Shown here: in pieces, positions 14,268 to 22,163 of the stretch
Position numbering within the stretch: position 1 is the stretch's first letter
Layout: each line of letters starts with the position of its first letter
Assembly (NCBI GenBank): GCA_017540355.1
Contig: JAFYBE010000012.1
Coordinates: forward strand, 1 to 33,516
Direction of reading: 5' to 3'
DNA length: 33,516 bases
From: Lachnospiraceae bacterium
GTDB lineage: Bacteria; Bacillota; Clostridia; Lachnospirales; Lachnospiraceae
Notes under the pieces: model-generated
Told to the model about the DNA's origin: nothing
The model's input: the letters and a program-made list of their open reading frames with translations, nothing else
Database searches by the model: none
Position numbers and translations under genes: made by a program

Positions 14268-15746
14268 ATGAGAAGATTATCATTATTTTTCACAATAATC
14301 GATATGGCCATATGTTTGGCGTGTCTTCCCGTTACGGGCGTTCATGCCGCTGCTCCCGGTTCTTTTAAGGAACCTGTCATAGCTAACGGCATTTTCATAG
14401 GAGACGTCAATGTATCGGGCATGACTATGTCCGAGGCGGACAAGCTTATCAAGGATAAGACCGATAAGGCGAAGAATGCCGTGATAACGGTATATTGTGT
14501 GGATAATGAGAGCGCGGAGCTTAACATCTCTGATATCGGACTTACATGGAAGAATCCCGATGTAGCCAAGAAGGCGGCGGATTATGCCAACAGCGGCAAC
14601 ATCATCAAGAGATTTAAAGACAGAAAAGATATAGAGAAAGCGGGAGTAAAGCTCCCTATAGAGTATTCGGTCTCAAGAGAGGCGATAGAGAACTTTATTA
14701 ACGAACAGTGCGTAATATATGATCACGAAGCCGTGGATGCGACTCTGGAAAGAAGCGGAGACGGATTCAACATTATTCCGGGAGTAACGGGAGCCGTTGT
14801 CGATGTAGACGCATCTGTTGCATATCTTACGGACTTTATTACCAAGGAATGGAACGGAAGAGCTTGCGAACTTGAACTTCCGATAATTACCGATGAGCCC
14901 AAGGGTTCTGAAGAGGACCTTTCACAGGTTACGGATCTGTTGGGTACATATTCAACATTCTTTAAAAGTTCAAGTGAAGAGCGAGCCATCAATATAATCA
15001 ACGGATGTAATCTAATAGACGGTACGACGGTATATCCGGACGAGGAATTCTCGGTATATGATAATATAAAGCCTTTTACCGAGGAGAACGGATACAGGAT
15101 GGCCGGATCTTATCTTAACGGCGTTGTCGTAGACAGTTTGGGCGGAGGAATCTGCCAGGTATCCACGACATTATATAACGCGGTATTAAGAGCGGAACTT
15201 GAGATTACCGAAAGACACAATCACGGAATGACGGTATCGTATGTGCCCGTATCGTGGGATGCGGCCATAGCCGAGTCTTCCGGAATGGACATGAGATTTG
15301 TCAATAATCTTGAATATCCGGTATATATCGAAGGTGTCATAGACGGAAGAGAGATAAAGTTTAACATATACGGCAAGGAGACAAGACCCGAAGGAAGAAC
15401 TTTGGAATTCGAGACCAATATCTTGGAGACCATTGAGCCTGAAGGAGAGAGGGTTGTTGGATCCAATGATTATCCCGTCGGTTACTATTCTACACAGGGT
15501 GTTCACACGGGATACAAGGCCGAACTGATCAAGATAGTTAAAGAGAACGGAAGCGAAGTAAGCCGTGAGGTTGTCAACAGGAGTACGTATAAGGCGGCTC
15601 CGAGAACGGCGCTTATAGGTACGGCTTCCGACAATCCCGAGGCGGTAGCGCAGATCAAGGAGGCCATCAATACGGGAAGCATAGATTATGCTGTCGCTGT
15701 AGCACTCGGATTATCATTACAGGGAGCGGTACCGGCAGCAGAGTAG
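14268..15746 (+). CDS. Exported VanW-family protein with peptidoglycan-binding-like domain
   Basis: This 492-residue protein is probably cell-wall associated. A signal sequence (MRRLSLFFTIIDMAICLACL, then VTGVHA before AAPG) directs export. A YoaR/PG_binding_4-like domain follows (about residues 35-200, with NVSGMTMSEADKLI). The VanW domain begins about residue 220: EFSVYDNIKPFTEENGY, GGGICQVSTTLYNAVLRA and ERHNHG are its hallmarks. The C-terminal part is beta-rich. VanW proteins occur beside glycopeptide-resistance genes in some species, but most copies, like this one, are stand-alone with unknown activity; resistance should not be inferred. ATG 14268 is chosen for the signal peptide. No Shine-Dalgarno sequence precedes it, and a TATAAT lies only ten bases upstream (14252-14257). 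Confidence 0.88.
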   Translation: MRRLSLFFTIIDMAICLACLPVTGVHAAAPGSFKEPVIANGIFIGDVNVSGMTMSEADKLIKDKTDKAKNAVITVYCVDNESAELNISDIGLTWKNPDVAKKAADYANSGNIIKRFKDRKDIEKAGVKLPIEYSVSREAIENFINEQCVIYDHEAVDATLERSGDGFNIIPGVTGAVVDVDASVAYLTDFITKEWNGRACELELPIITDEPKGSEEDLSQVTDLLGTYSTFFKSSSEERAINIINGCNLIDGTTVYPDEEFSVYDNIKPFTEENGYRMAGSYLNGVVVDSLGGGICQVSTTLYNAVLRAELEITERHNHGMTVSYVPVSWDAAIAESSGMDMRFVNNLEYPVYIEGVIDGREIKFNIYGKETRPEGRTLEFETNILETIEPEGERVVGSNDYPVGYYSTQGVHTGYKAELIKIVKENGSEVSREVVNRSTYKAAPRTALIGTASDNPEAVAQIKEAINTGSIDYAVAVALGLSLQGAVPAAE

Positions 15747-15772
15747 GCGATTATAAGGAAGATCCAAGTAAG

Positions 15773-16717
15773 ATGAAGCCGGGAAAAGTTTCAGAGAATA
15801 TAATTAAAAGATCGATATTAAAAAGCATTGACGATAAGAGCGCGGCAGGTTACCCTGACTGCGCTCTTTTTACAGGATATGTGGCGGATGAGGCAATGGG
15901 AAGCGCAGGAGCGCATGCCTTAGTCCGAGCGATTAACAGGGCGGCAGAAAAGGGTTGCAGACCGATAAATGCCTCACTTTCGGTCACCATGCCGTCCAAT
16001 ATGCGAGAAAAAAGAATGCGAGAGATCGTGGAAGCGGCAGCGGCTGTAGCTAAGGAACATGACATATGTATCATAAACGGTCATACGGAGACAGTTGACG
16101 GTCTTAAGTATCCCATAGTATCGGCCACCGTAGTCGCGGCAGGCAATAAGGCGTCCGCCGAAAAAGCCTTGCCCGGTCAGGCGATAGTTATGACAAAGTG
16201 GCTTGGTATATACGGTTCGGCCCTGATTGCGACGGAACATAAGGAAGGACCGCTTACCAGATATCCCGCGTTTTTAACAAAAGAGGCAGCAGAACTGTGG
16301 CAGTTTATATCTGTGGAAAAAGAAGCGCAGATTGCACATTCTTCAGGCAGCCATTATATGTATGCCTGCGGTGACGGAGGAGTGTTCGCAGGACTGTGGA
16401 AACTGGCGGATCGAAGCGGAATCGGACTTGAGGTAAGATTTAAAGACATACCCGTGCGTCAGGAGACGATAGAATTGTGCGAGTATTATGATATCAACCC
16501 GTATAAGCTAAGAAGCGACGGAAGTCTTCTTATAGCGACGGATAATCCGGATGAACTTGTGGATGCGCTTCATGAAGCCGATATACATGCCTGTGTCATA
16601 GGGCATTTCACGGAAGGAATCGACAGGGTATTGATTTCGGGCGAGGAAGAACCCGAGCGACGCTTCATAGAAGAGCCCACACAGGATGAATTAACTAAGA
16701 TTATATGGTATAATTAA
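15773..16717 (+). CDS. AIR-synthase-related (HypE/PurM-like) protein
   Basis: This is a 314-residue cytoplasmic protein of the PurM/HypE/SelD ATP-binding superfamily. The N-terminal half has the PurM-like beta-alpha pattern (ending near IINGHTETVDGLKYPIVSATVV). The C-terminal half shows the HypE-type GDGGVFAGLWKLADRSG, IGLEVRFKDIPVRQETIELC and LRSDGSLLIAT segments. Known members make aminoimidazole ribotide or assist NiFe-hydrogenase maturation, but no hyp or purine genes are nearby, so the substrate is unknown. AAGGAAG lies 11 bases before the ATG. It starts 26 bases after the VanW-type gene and is probably co-transcribed. The superfamily is clear, the specific role is not. Confidence 0.8.
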   Translation: MKPGKVSENIIKRSILKSIDDKSAAGYPDCALFTGYVADEAMGSAGAHALVRAINRAAEKGCRPINASLSVTMPSNMREKRMREIVEAAAAVAKEHDICIINGHTETVDGLKYPIVSATVVAAGNKASAEKALPGQAIVMTKWLGIYGSALIATEHKEGPLTRYPAFLTKEAAELWQFISVEKEAQIAHSSGSHYMYACGDGGVFAGLWKLADRSGIGLEVRFKDIPVRQETIELCEYYDINPYKLRSDGSLLIATDNPDELVDALHEADIHACVIGHFTEGIDRVLISGEEEPERRFIEEPTQDELTKIIWYN

Positions 16718-16737
16718 CCGTCCGGTGAACGGTTAAT
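16713..16737 (+). repeat. 9-base perfect inverted repeat at the end of the AIR-synthase-like gene
   Basis: ATTAACCGT (16713-16721) pairs exactly with ACGGTTAAT (16729-16737) and overlaps the stop codon. No T tract follows, so it is not a classical terminator. It may be an mRNA 3' stabiliser or an operator for the Lrp-type gene downstream. Confidence 0.4.
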
Positions 16738-16786
16738 CCCGCCGGGAAAAGCGGAGTAAGAAACAGACTTAAGAAATAGAATAATA

Positions 16787-16795
16787 TGGTATAAT
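16787..16795 (+). promoter_or_regulatory. Extended -10 promoter of the Lrp/aminotransferase operon
   Basis: TGG directly before a perfect TATAAT (16790-16795) gives an extended -10; a -35 is poor. The start near 16802 leaves a leader of about 20 bases with GGAGG at 16812-16816. This is the likely head promoter of the five-gene overlapping operon. Confidence 0.6.
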
Positions 16796-16821
16796 ATACT
16801 TTATTACTTTCGGAGGTAACT

Positions 16822-17304
16822 ATGAGAGAAGAGATTTTAAGAATACTTGAGAGAAACAGCAGAATAGGAATAGATGAACTTGCGATAAGGATAGGCGCCG
16901 ATGAGGTCGCGGTAGCGAATGAGATAAAGGCCATGGAAGAGGAAGGCATAATTTGCGGCTATCATACAATGATTGACTGGGAGAAGACTACGATTGAGAC
17001 GGTTTCGGCTCTTATTGAAGTAAGCGTTACTCCTCAGAGAGGACAGGGTTTTGACAGCATTGCTGAGCGTATCTATAACTACCCTGAGGTACAGGCCGTA
17101 TACCTTATGTCCAGCGGTTATGACCTTCTTGTTAACATGGAGGGCAAGACGCTTAAGGAAGTGGCAAGCTTTGTATCCGATAAGCTTTCCACACTTGATT
17201 CCGTTGTCGGAACGGCTACACACTTTGTACTCAGGAAGTATAAAGACCACGGAACTATATTGGCAAAGAAGAAGACAGATGAGAGGGAGAAATTTGTATT
17301 ATGA
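16822..17304 (+). CDS. Lrp/AsnC-family transcriptional regulator
   Basis: This 160-residue regulator has an N-terminal winged helix-turn-helix (about 1-55: ILRILERNSRIGIDELAIRI and on), then the ligand-sensing RAM/AsnC domain (about 65-140, with AVYLMSSGYDLLVNMEG). Lrp/AsnC proteins form dimers to octamers and respond to amino acids. A strong GGAGG lies five bases before the ATG. The stop overlaps the start of the aminotransferase gene by four bases (ATGA). This regulator/aminotransferase pairing is common in Clostridia and suggests that the regulator senses an amino acid handled by the enzyme. Confidence 0.93.
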   Translation: MREEILRILERNSRIGIDELAIRIGADEVAVANEIKAMEEEGIICGYHTMIDWEKTTIETVSALIEVSVTPQRGQGFDSIAERIYNYPEVQAVYLMSSGYDLLVNMEGKTLKEVASFVSDKLSTLDSVVGTATHFVLRKYKDHGTILAKKKTDEREKFVL

Positions 17305-18482
17305 GAGACCCGTTATCAGCTACCACGGTAGCACTTAAACCGTCCGGAATAAGGAAGTTTTTTGACGTGGTCAATGAGATGCCGGATGCCATATCTTTGG
17401 GTGTTGGCGAACCGGACTTTGACACTCCCTGGCATATCAGGGAAGAGGGTATATTCTCTTTGGAAAAGGGACGCACCTTCTACACCTCCAATTCCGGTCT
17501 TATGGAATTAAGAAAAGAGATAGATGCTTATCTTAGCAGAAGATTTAACGTAAGCTATGATCCTAAGAGTGAGATGCTTATCACTGTTGGAGGATCTGAG
17601 GCAATAGATATGGCTTTCAGAGCCATGATTAATCCCGGAGAGGGTGAGGAAATTATCATCCCTCAGCCAAGCTACGTATCATATGAGCCCTGTGCAATCC
17701 TTGCAGGAGCCAAGCCTGTAATCATAGATCTTAAGGCAGAGAATGATTTCAGACTTACGGCGGATGAACTTAAAGCAGCCATCACGGATAAGACCAAGAT
17801 ACTGGTTCTTCCTTTCCCCAACAATCCTACGGGTGCGGTTATGGAAAAGGAGGATCTGGAAGCTATCGTTCCGATTCTTGTAGAGAATGACATATATGTG
17901 CTTTCGGATGAGATATATGCGGAGCTTACATATACCGACAGAGGTCATGTGACAATAGCATCGATGCCCGGAATGAGAGAGCGTACGATATTGATAAACG
18001 GTTTTTCCAAGGCCTATGCCATGACCGGATGGAGACTCGGATATGCCTGCGGACCGTCTAATATTATCGCTCAGATGACCAAGATACATCAGTATGCTAT
18101 CATGTGTGCTCCGACCACGAGCCAGTATGCAGCGATAGAGGCATTAAGAAACGGGGATGACGATGTCGCAGAGATGAGAGATGCCTACAATCAGAGAAGG
18201 CGTTACCTCATCAACACGTTTAAGAAGATGGGACTTCCCTGCTTCGAACCCTTCGGTGCATTCTATATATTCCCGTGCATCAAGGAATTCGGATTAAGCA
18301 GTGATGAATTTGCAACAAGGCTTCTGATGGAAGAGAAAGTAGCCGTAGTTCCGGGAACCGCATTCGGAGACAGCGGAGAAGGCTTCTTAAGAATCTCTTA
18401 TGCATATTCGATGGAAGCGCTTAAGGAAGCTTTGGGCAGGATTGAACCGTTTGTGAACAGACTGCGAGAGAATAAACAGTGA
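17301..18482 (+). CDS. PLP-dependent aminotransferase, class I/II
   Basis: This is a 393-residue cytoplasmic fold-type I aminotransferase. It has the family motifs SLGVGEPDFDTP (32-43), NNPTG (174-178), SDEIYAEL (202-209) and SKAYAMTGWRLGY (236-248), where Lys-237 forms the Schiff base with PLP. The carboxylate-binding Arg is expected in the C-terminal FLRISYA segment. Its length is normal. Aspartate, aromatic or alanine substrates are all possible. It starts inside the stop of the Lrp-type gene (ATGA overlap) and ends overlapping the start of the HtrA-like gene (GTGA), so translation is coupled in both directions. Confidence 0.95.
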   Translation: MRDPLSATTVALKPSGIRKFFDVVNEMPDAISLGVGEPDFDTPWHIREEGIFSLEKGRTFYTSNSGLMELRKEIDAYLSRRFNVSYDPKSEMLITVGGSEAIDMAFRAMINPGEGEEIIIPQPSYVSYEPCAILAGAKPVIIDLKAENDFRLTADELKAAITDKTKILVLPFPNNPTGAVMEKEDLEAIVPILVENDIYVLSDEIYAELTYTDRGHVTIASMPGMRERTILINGFSKAYAMTGWRLGYACGPSNIIAQMTKIHQYAIMCAPTTSQYAAIEALRNGDDDVAEMRDAYNQRRRYLINTFKKMGLPCFEPFGAFYIFPCIKEFGLSSDEFATRLLMEEKVAVVPGTAFGDSGEGFLRISYAYSMEALKEALGRIEPFVNRLRENKQ

Positions 18483-19771
18483 GTGATTTAACCAACAATA
18501 CCGAATTTAAGAACATACAGGAAAAAGTTAAACAGAGACCTCTTAACCGTAAAAAGCTGTTAAGAAGAACCATTATCACCGCATCCATGGCGGTGATATT
18601 TGGCGTATTGGCATGTATCACTTTTTTGGTTTTGGAGCCTGTTTTTTCCAATATCCTGCATCCTGAGGAAGAGCCTGAGCTTGTTGAAATTCCCATGGAT
18701 ACGGATGAGATTCTTCCCGAGGATATGATTTTTGAGGATGAAGAGGAAGAACAGGAGCCGCAGATCCAGATCATTGAAAGGTCCAAGGATGTGGATCCGA
18801 TAACTCAGTACAGAGATCAGTACAACAATCTGTATAAGGTTGCGGATTCCGTACAGAAATCGCTTGTTAAGATTACGAGCGTAAGTCAGGATGTGGACTG
18901 GTTTGATAATGCTTATGAGAATAAGAACAGTAGCTCCGGCCTGTATATTACGGATAACGGTAAGGAGTTATTATTCCTTTGCAGAACCGAAAGCATTAAG
19001 GATGCCGAGCAGATCAATGTGACTTTAAGTGACGGAACTGTTGCCGAAGGAACGATTAAAGCATCGGATTTCAACATCGGTATGTCGATAGTTGCTGTTC
19101 CCATGGAGGGCTTAAGCGACTCAACAAAAGATAACATGGTTCCCGCTGCTTTAGCCAATTCAAGGGTTGCAACAATACTTGCCACACCTGTGATAGCTAT
19201 CGGAAGACCTTACGGTGCGGACAATTCTGTCGGATACGGAATGCTTACGAGCAAAGGCTCATACATATACATGACGGATCAGAACTATGAGATGCTTACG
19301 ACCGACATCTACGGAAGCAGCGACGCGACCGGAATAATCGTCAATCTTAAGGGCGAGGTCTTGGGCATAATAGATCAGAGTCACAATTCTTCCGACATGA
19401 AGAATATCATAAGCGCAATAGGCATATCCGACATCAAGAGATCGATAGAGAGGATGTCCAACGGACGCACAAGAGCTTTCCTTGGTATCAACGGAGCCGA
19501 TGTTACCGCCGAGGCCAATGAGCAGAGCGGCGTTCCGATAGGCGCATACGTAACGGGCATAATCATGGATTCGCCCGCAATGAACGCCGGTATACAGAGC
19601 GGAGACGTAATCGTCAGAATAGATGACAAAGAGATAAGATCGTTCTCCAACTATACGGAATATATGGAGAGCAGTACACCTGACACGACTGTCAACGTTG
19701 TCATAATGAGGCAGTCAGGAGAAGAATACAGAGAACTCACATTGGAAGTTACATTAAAGGAGATGTCATGA
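18479..19771 (+). CDS. HtrA/DegP-like PDZ membrane protein lacking the catalytic triad (pseudoprotease)
   Basis: This 430-residue protein begins at GTG in a 4-base overlap with the aminotransferase stop. A membrane helix (about 31-53) anchors it; a very acidic linker (62-93, runs of Glu/Asp) follows outside. The middle (about 115-325) aligns by eye with trypsin-like HtrA domains: VTLSDGTVAEGTI, PVIAIGRPYG and IVNLKGEVLGI are the usual landmarks. The catalytic positions are changed: the His site reads Thr-170 in LFLCRTES, the Asp site Gly-201 in NIGMSIVAV, and the GNSGG Ser site Ala-283 in SSDATG. The C-terminal PDZ domain (about 335-425, GAYVTGIIMDSPAMNAGIQS) looks intact. It probably binds peptides without cutting them. 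The residue calls come from manual alignment. Confidence 0.85.
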   Translation: MSDLTNNTEFKNIQEKVKQRPLNRKKLLRRTIITASMAVIFGVLACITFLVLEPVFSNILHPEEEPELVEIPMDTDEILPEDMIFEDEEEEQEPQIQIIERSKDVDPITQYRDQYNNLYKVADSVQKSLVKITSVSQDVDWFDNAYENKNSSSGLYITDNGKELLFLCRTESIKDAEQINVTLSDGTVAEGTIKASDFNIGMSIVAVPMEGLSDSTKDNMVPAALANSRVATILATPVIAIGRPYGADNSVGYGMLTSKGSYIYMTDQNYEMLTTDIYGSSDATGIIVNLKGEVLGIIDQSHNSSDMKNIISAIGISDIKRSIERMSNGRTRAFLGINGADVTAEANEQSGVPIGAYVTGIIMDSPAMNAGIQSGDVIVRIDDKEIRSFSNYTEYMESSTPDTTVNVVIMRQSGEEYRELTLEVTLKEMS

Positions 19772-20715
19772 GATACCTTAAAGACCTTACGGAAGGCAGC
19801 AGGATAAGCGATATATATTTAATCAAGCAGCGTTCATCGGCTGTTACCAAGAACGGCAAGAATTACCTTAACGTTATCCTTCAGGACAAGACAGGTACGA
19901 TGGATGCAAAAGTCTGGGAGCCCAACAGCGCCGGCATTGAGGACTTTGATGAGAAGGACTATGTGGAGATAGTCGGCGATGTCAGCACATTTAACGGTGC
20001 TCTTCAGGTAAGCGTTAAGCGCGCAAGACTGGCTCACGAAGGCGAGTATGAGCCCGCGGATTACCTTCCCGTCAGTGGAAAAAACGTGGACTCTATGTAC
20101 AAGGAGCTTCTGGATATCATAGACCGCACGGAGAACACCTATCTTAAGAAACTGCTTCAGGCTTTCTTTGTTGAGGATGAGAAGTTCATCGCAAAGTTCA
20201 AGTTCTCATCGGCTGCCAAGATGGTGCATCATGCGTTCGTCGGCGGACTGCTTGAGCACACTTTAAGCGTAACAAAGAACTGTATCTTTTTCGCAGCTCA
20301 GTATCCCGCACTTGACAGGGATCTGCTGGTGACTTCGGCAATCTGCCATGACATAGGTAAGACTAAGGAACTCTCACCCTACCCGGATAATGATTATACG
20401 GATGAAGGCGGATTGCTTGGCCATATCGTCATGGGTACCGAGATGATAGGTGAGAAGGTTAAGTCCATAGAAGGCTTCCCGCCTGTTTTGGAGAATGAGC
20501 TTAAGCACTGCATTCTTGCTCATCACGGTGAGTATGAATTCGGTTCGCCCAAAAAGCCTGCGCTTATCGAGGCAGTGGCACTTAATTTTGCCGACGATCT
20601 GGATGCGAAGATGGAGACGTTCACCGAGCTTTTAGGCAAGAGTCAGAATCCCAAGGAGTGGCAGGGCTTTAACAGGCTTTTGGACAGCAACATAAGAGGT
20701 ACAAGATTAGAGTGA
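19768..20715 (+). CDS. yhaM: YhaM-type 3'-5' exoribonuclease (OB-fold plus HD domain)
   Basis: This 315-residue cytoplasmic protein, the size of B. subtilis YhaM, has an OB-fold nucleic-acid-binding domain (about 10-88, with NYLNVILQDKTGTMDAKVW) and then an HD hydrolase domain (about 154-290). Metal-binding motifs are visible: HHAFVGGLLEHT, CHDIGK with His-194/Asp-195, GHIVMG, and LAHHGEYEFGSPKKP followed by NFADDLDAKM. YhaM enzymes trim short RNA ends and also attack DNA. The ATG overlaps the stop of the pseudoprotease by four bases, and its stop overlaps the start of the rRNA methyltransferase by four. The assignment is by domain order and motifs. Confidence 0.9.
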   Translation: MRYLKDLTEGSRISDIYLIKQRSSAVTKNGKNYLNVILQDKTGTMDAKVWEPNSAGIEDFDEKDYVEIVGDVSTFNGALQVSVKRARLAHEGEYEPADYLPVSGKNVDSMYKELLDIIDRTENTYLKKLLQAFFVEDEKFIAKFKFSSAAKMVHHAFVGGLLEHTLSVTKNCIFFAAQYPALDRDLLVTSAICHDIGKTKELSPYPDNDYTDEGGLLGHIVMGTEMIGEKVKSIEGFPPVLENELKHCILAHHGEYEFGSPKKPALIEAVALNFADDLDAKMETFTELLGKSQNPKEWQGFNRLLDSNIRGTRLE

Positions 20716-22148
20716 TCGAATACAAAAAAGGTGACCAACTCGATATAGATATTTCCGATATGGGGATAAATGGCGAGGGTATAGGCAAGATAGACGGCTA
20801 TACCCTCTTTGTTAAAGATGCCGTAATCGGGGACAAAGCCGAGGTGAGCATTATGAAAGCGAAGAAGAACTATGCTTACGCTCATCTTGATGAGGTGCTT
20901 ATACCCTCGAATGACCGCGTAACACCGGTATGTCCCAAGGCAAAATCCTGCGGAGGCTGCCAGCTTCAGGCTCTTAATTATAAGGCCCAGCTTAAGTATA
21001 AGCAGGACAAGGTAAGAAACGACCTTATCCGAATCGGAGGTTTTGATGCGGATTTTGTTGACGGAATCTTACGGGATATTGTCGGTATGGATGATAACCT
21101 AAGATACCGCGGCAAGGCACAGTTCCCGGTCGGAAGAGATAAGGACGGTAATGTTGTGACGGGCTTTTATGCAGGTCACAGTCACAATATTATCCCGATA
21201 GATGACTGCGTAATCGGTGCGAAAGAGTATGCCGATATAACGAAGATCATAAAAGAGCATATGAGACGTTTTGACATCGCGCCCTATGACGAGGAATCAG
21301 GCACGGGTCTTGTGCGTCATATCCTTATACGAAAGGGCTTTAAGACCGGGGAGATTATGGTATGCCTCGTGCTTAACAGAAAGCGCATACCTGATACCGG
21401 AAAAGGAAAAGCTCTGTATCTTACGGGACAGGAAGAGCTAATTAAAGCCCTGGCCGATGTATCAGGAATGACATCCGTGTCAGTTAATCTCAATACGGAG
21501 AGAAGCAATGTAATCATGGGTAATGAGACCCATACCATCTGGGGCAGTGATTCGATAAAAGATACGATAGAGGTATGCGGATATGATATGCCGCATCGTG
21601 CTATTACTTACAGTATCTCTCCGAGGTCGTTTTACCAGGTCAACCCGAAGCAGACGGACAGGCTGTATTCACTTGCGCTTAAGTATGCGAACCTTAAGGG
21701 TACGGAGACAGTCTGGGATCTTTATTGCGGAATAGGTACGATATCACTATTTCTGGCCGGAATGGCAGGACATGTGTACGGCGTTGAGATCATCCCCGAG
21801 GCCATAGAAGATGCCAGGGCCAATGCAAAATATAACGGAATAGACAATGCGACATTCTATACGGGAAAAGCGGAGGAGATAGGTCTTTCTGATGCGAAGA
21901 TCACACTTCCGAAGCCCGATGTAATAGTAATAGATCCGCCGCGTAAGGGCTGCGATGAGGCTTTGATAAATACTATCTTATCGACGGCTCCCAGGCGTGT
22001 TGTATATGTAAGCTGTGATCCTGCGACTCTTTCAAGGGATCTTAAGCTGCTTACGAACGGAGGCTATGAGATCAAAGAAGCCACTCCTGTGGACATGTTT
22101 CCGCAATGTGTACATTGTGAATGTGCAGTGTCATTGGTCAGAAAATAA
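20712..22148 (+). CDS. rlmD: 23S rRNA (uracil-C5)-methyltransferase, RlmD/RumA family
   Basis: This 478-residue cytoplasmic RNA m5U methyltransferase starts at GTG in a 4-base overlap. An N-terminal TRAM domain (about 5-62) binds RNA. [4Fe-4S] ligands are Cys-74, 80 and 83 (CPKAKSCGGC), with Cys-166 a likely fourth. The SAM-binding motif WDLYCGIGTISLFLA and the IDPPRKGCDEA loop follow. Catalytic Cys-435 lies in VYVSCDPATLSRDL, and the end VDMFPQCVHCECAVSLV has the usual Glu. In Gram-positive bacteria one enzyme of this type may modify more than one uridine (RlmCD), so the target site is not certain. Confidence 0.93.
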   Translation: MIEYKKGDQLDIDISDMGINGEGIGKIDGYTLFVKDAVIGDKAEVSIMKAKKNYAYAHLDEVLIPSNDRVTPVCPKAKSCGGCQLQALNYKAQLKYKQDKVRNDLIRIGGFDADFVDGILRDIVGMDDNLRYRGKAQFPVGRDKDGNVVTGFYAGHSHNIIPIDDCVIGAKEYADITKIIKEHMRRFDIAPYDEESGTGLVRHILIRKGFKTGEIMVCLVLNRKRIPDTGKGKALYLTGQEELIKALADVSGMTSVSVNLNTERSNVIMGNETHTIWGSDSIKDTIEVCGYDMPHRAITYSISPRSFYQVNPKQTDRLYSLALKYANLKGTETVWDLYCGIGTISLFLAGMAGHVYGVEIIPEAIEDARANAKYNGIDNATFYTGKAEEIGLSDAKITLPKPDVIVIDPPRKGCDEALINTILSTAPRRVVYVSCDPATLSRDLKLLTNGGYEIKEATPVDMFPQCVHCECAVSLVRK

Positions 22149-22163
22149 GGACATCAGACATAT

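Noticed and set aside
14268..15746. Glycopeptide resistance from the VanW label
   Set aside because: No vanH, vanA/B, vanX or vanRS genes are present; VanW domains are widespread in Clostridia without resistance.
18479..19771. HtrA-like gene as a decaying pseudogene
   Set aside because: The frame is intact at full family length, with a PDZ domain kept and 4-base overlaps to both neighbours, which favours a functional non-catalytic protein.
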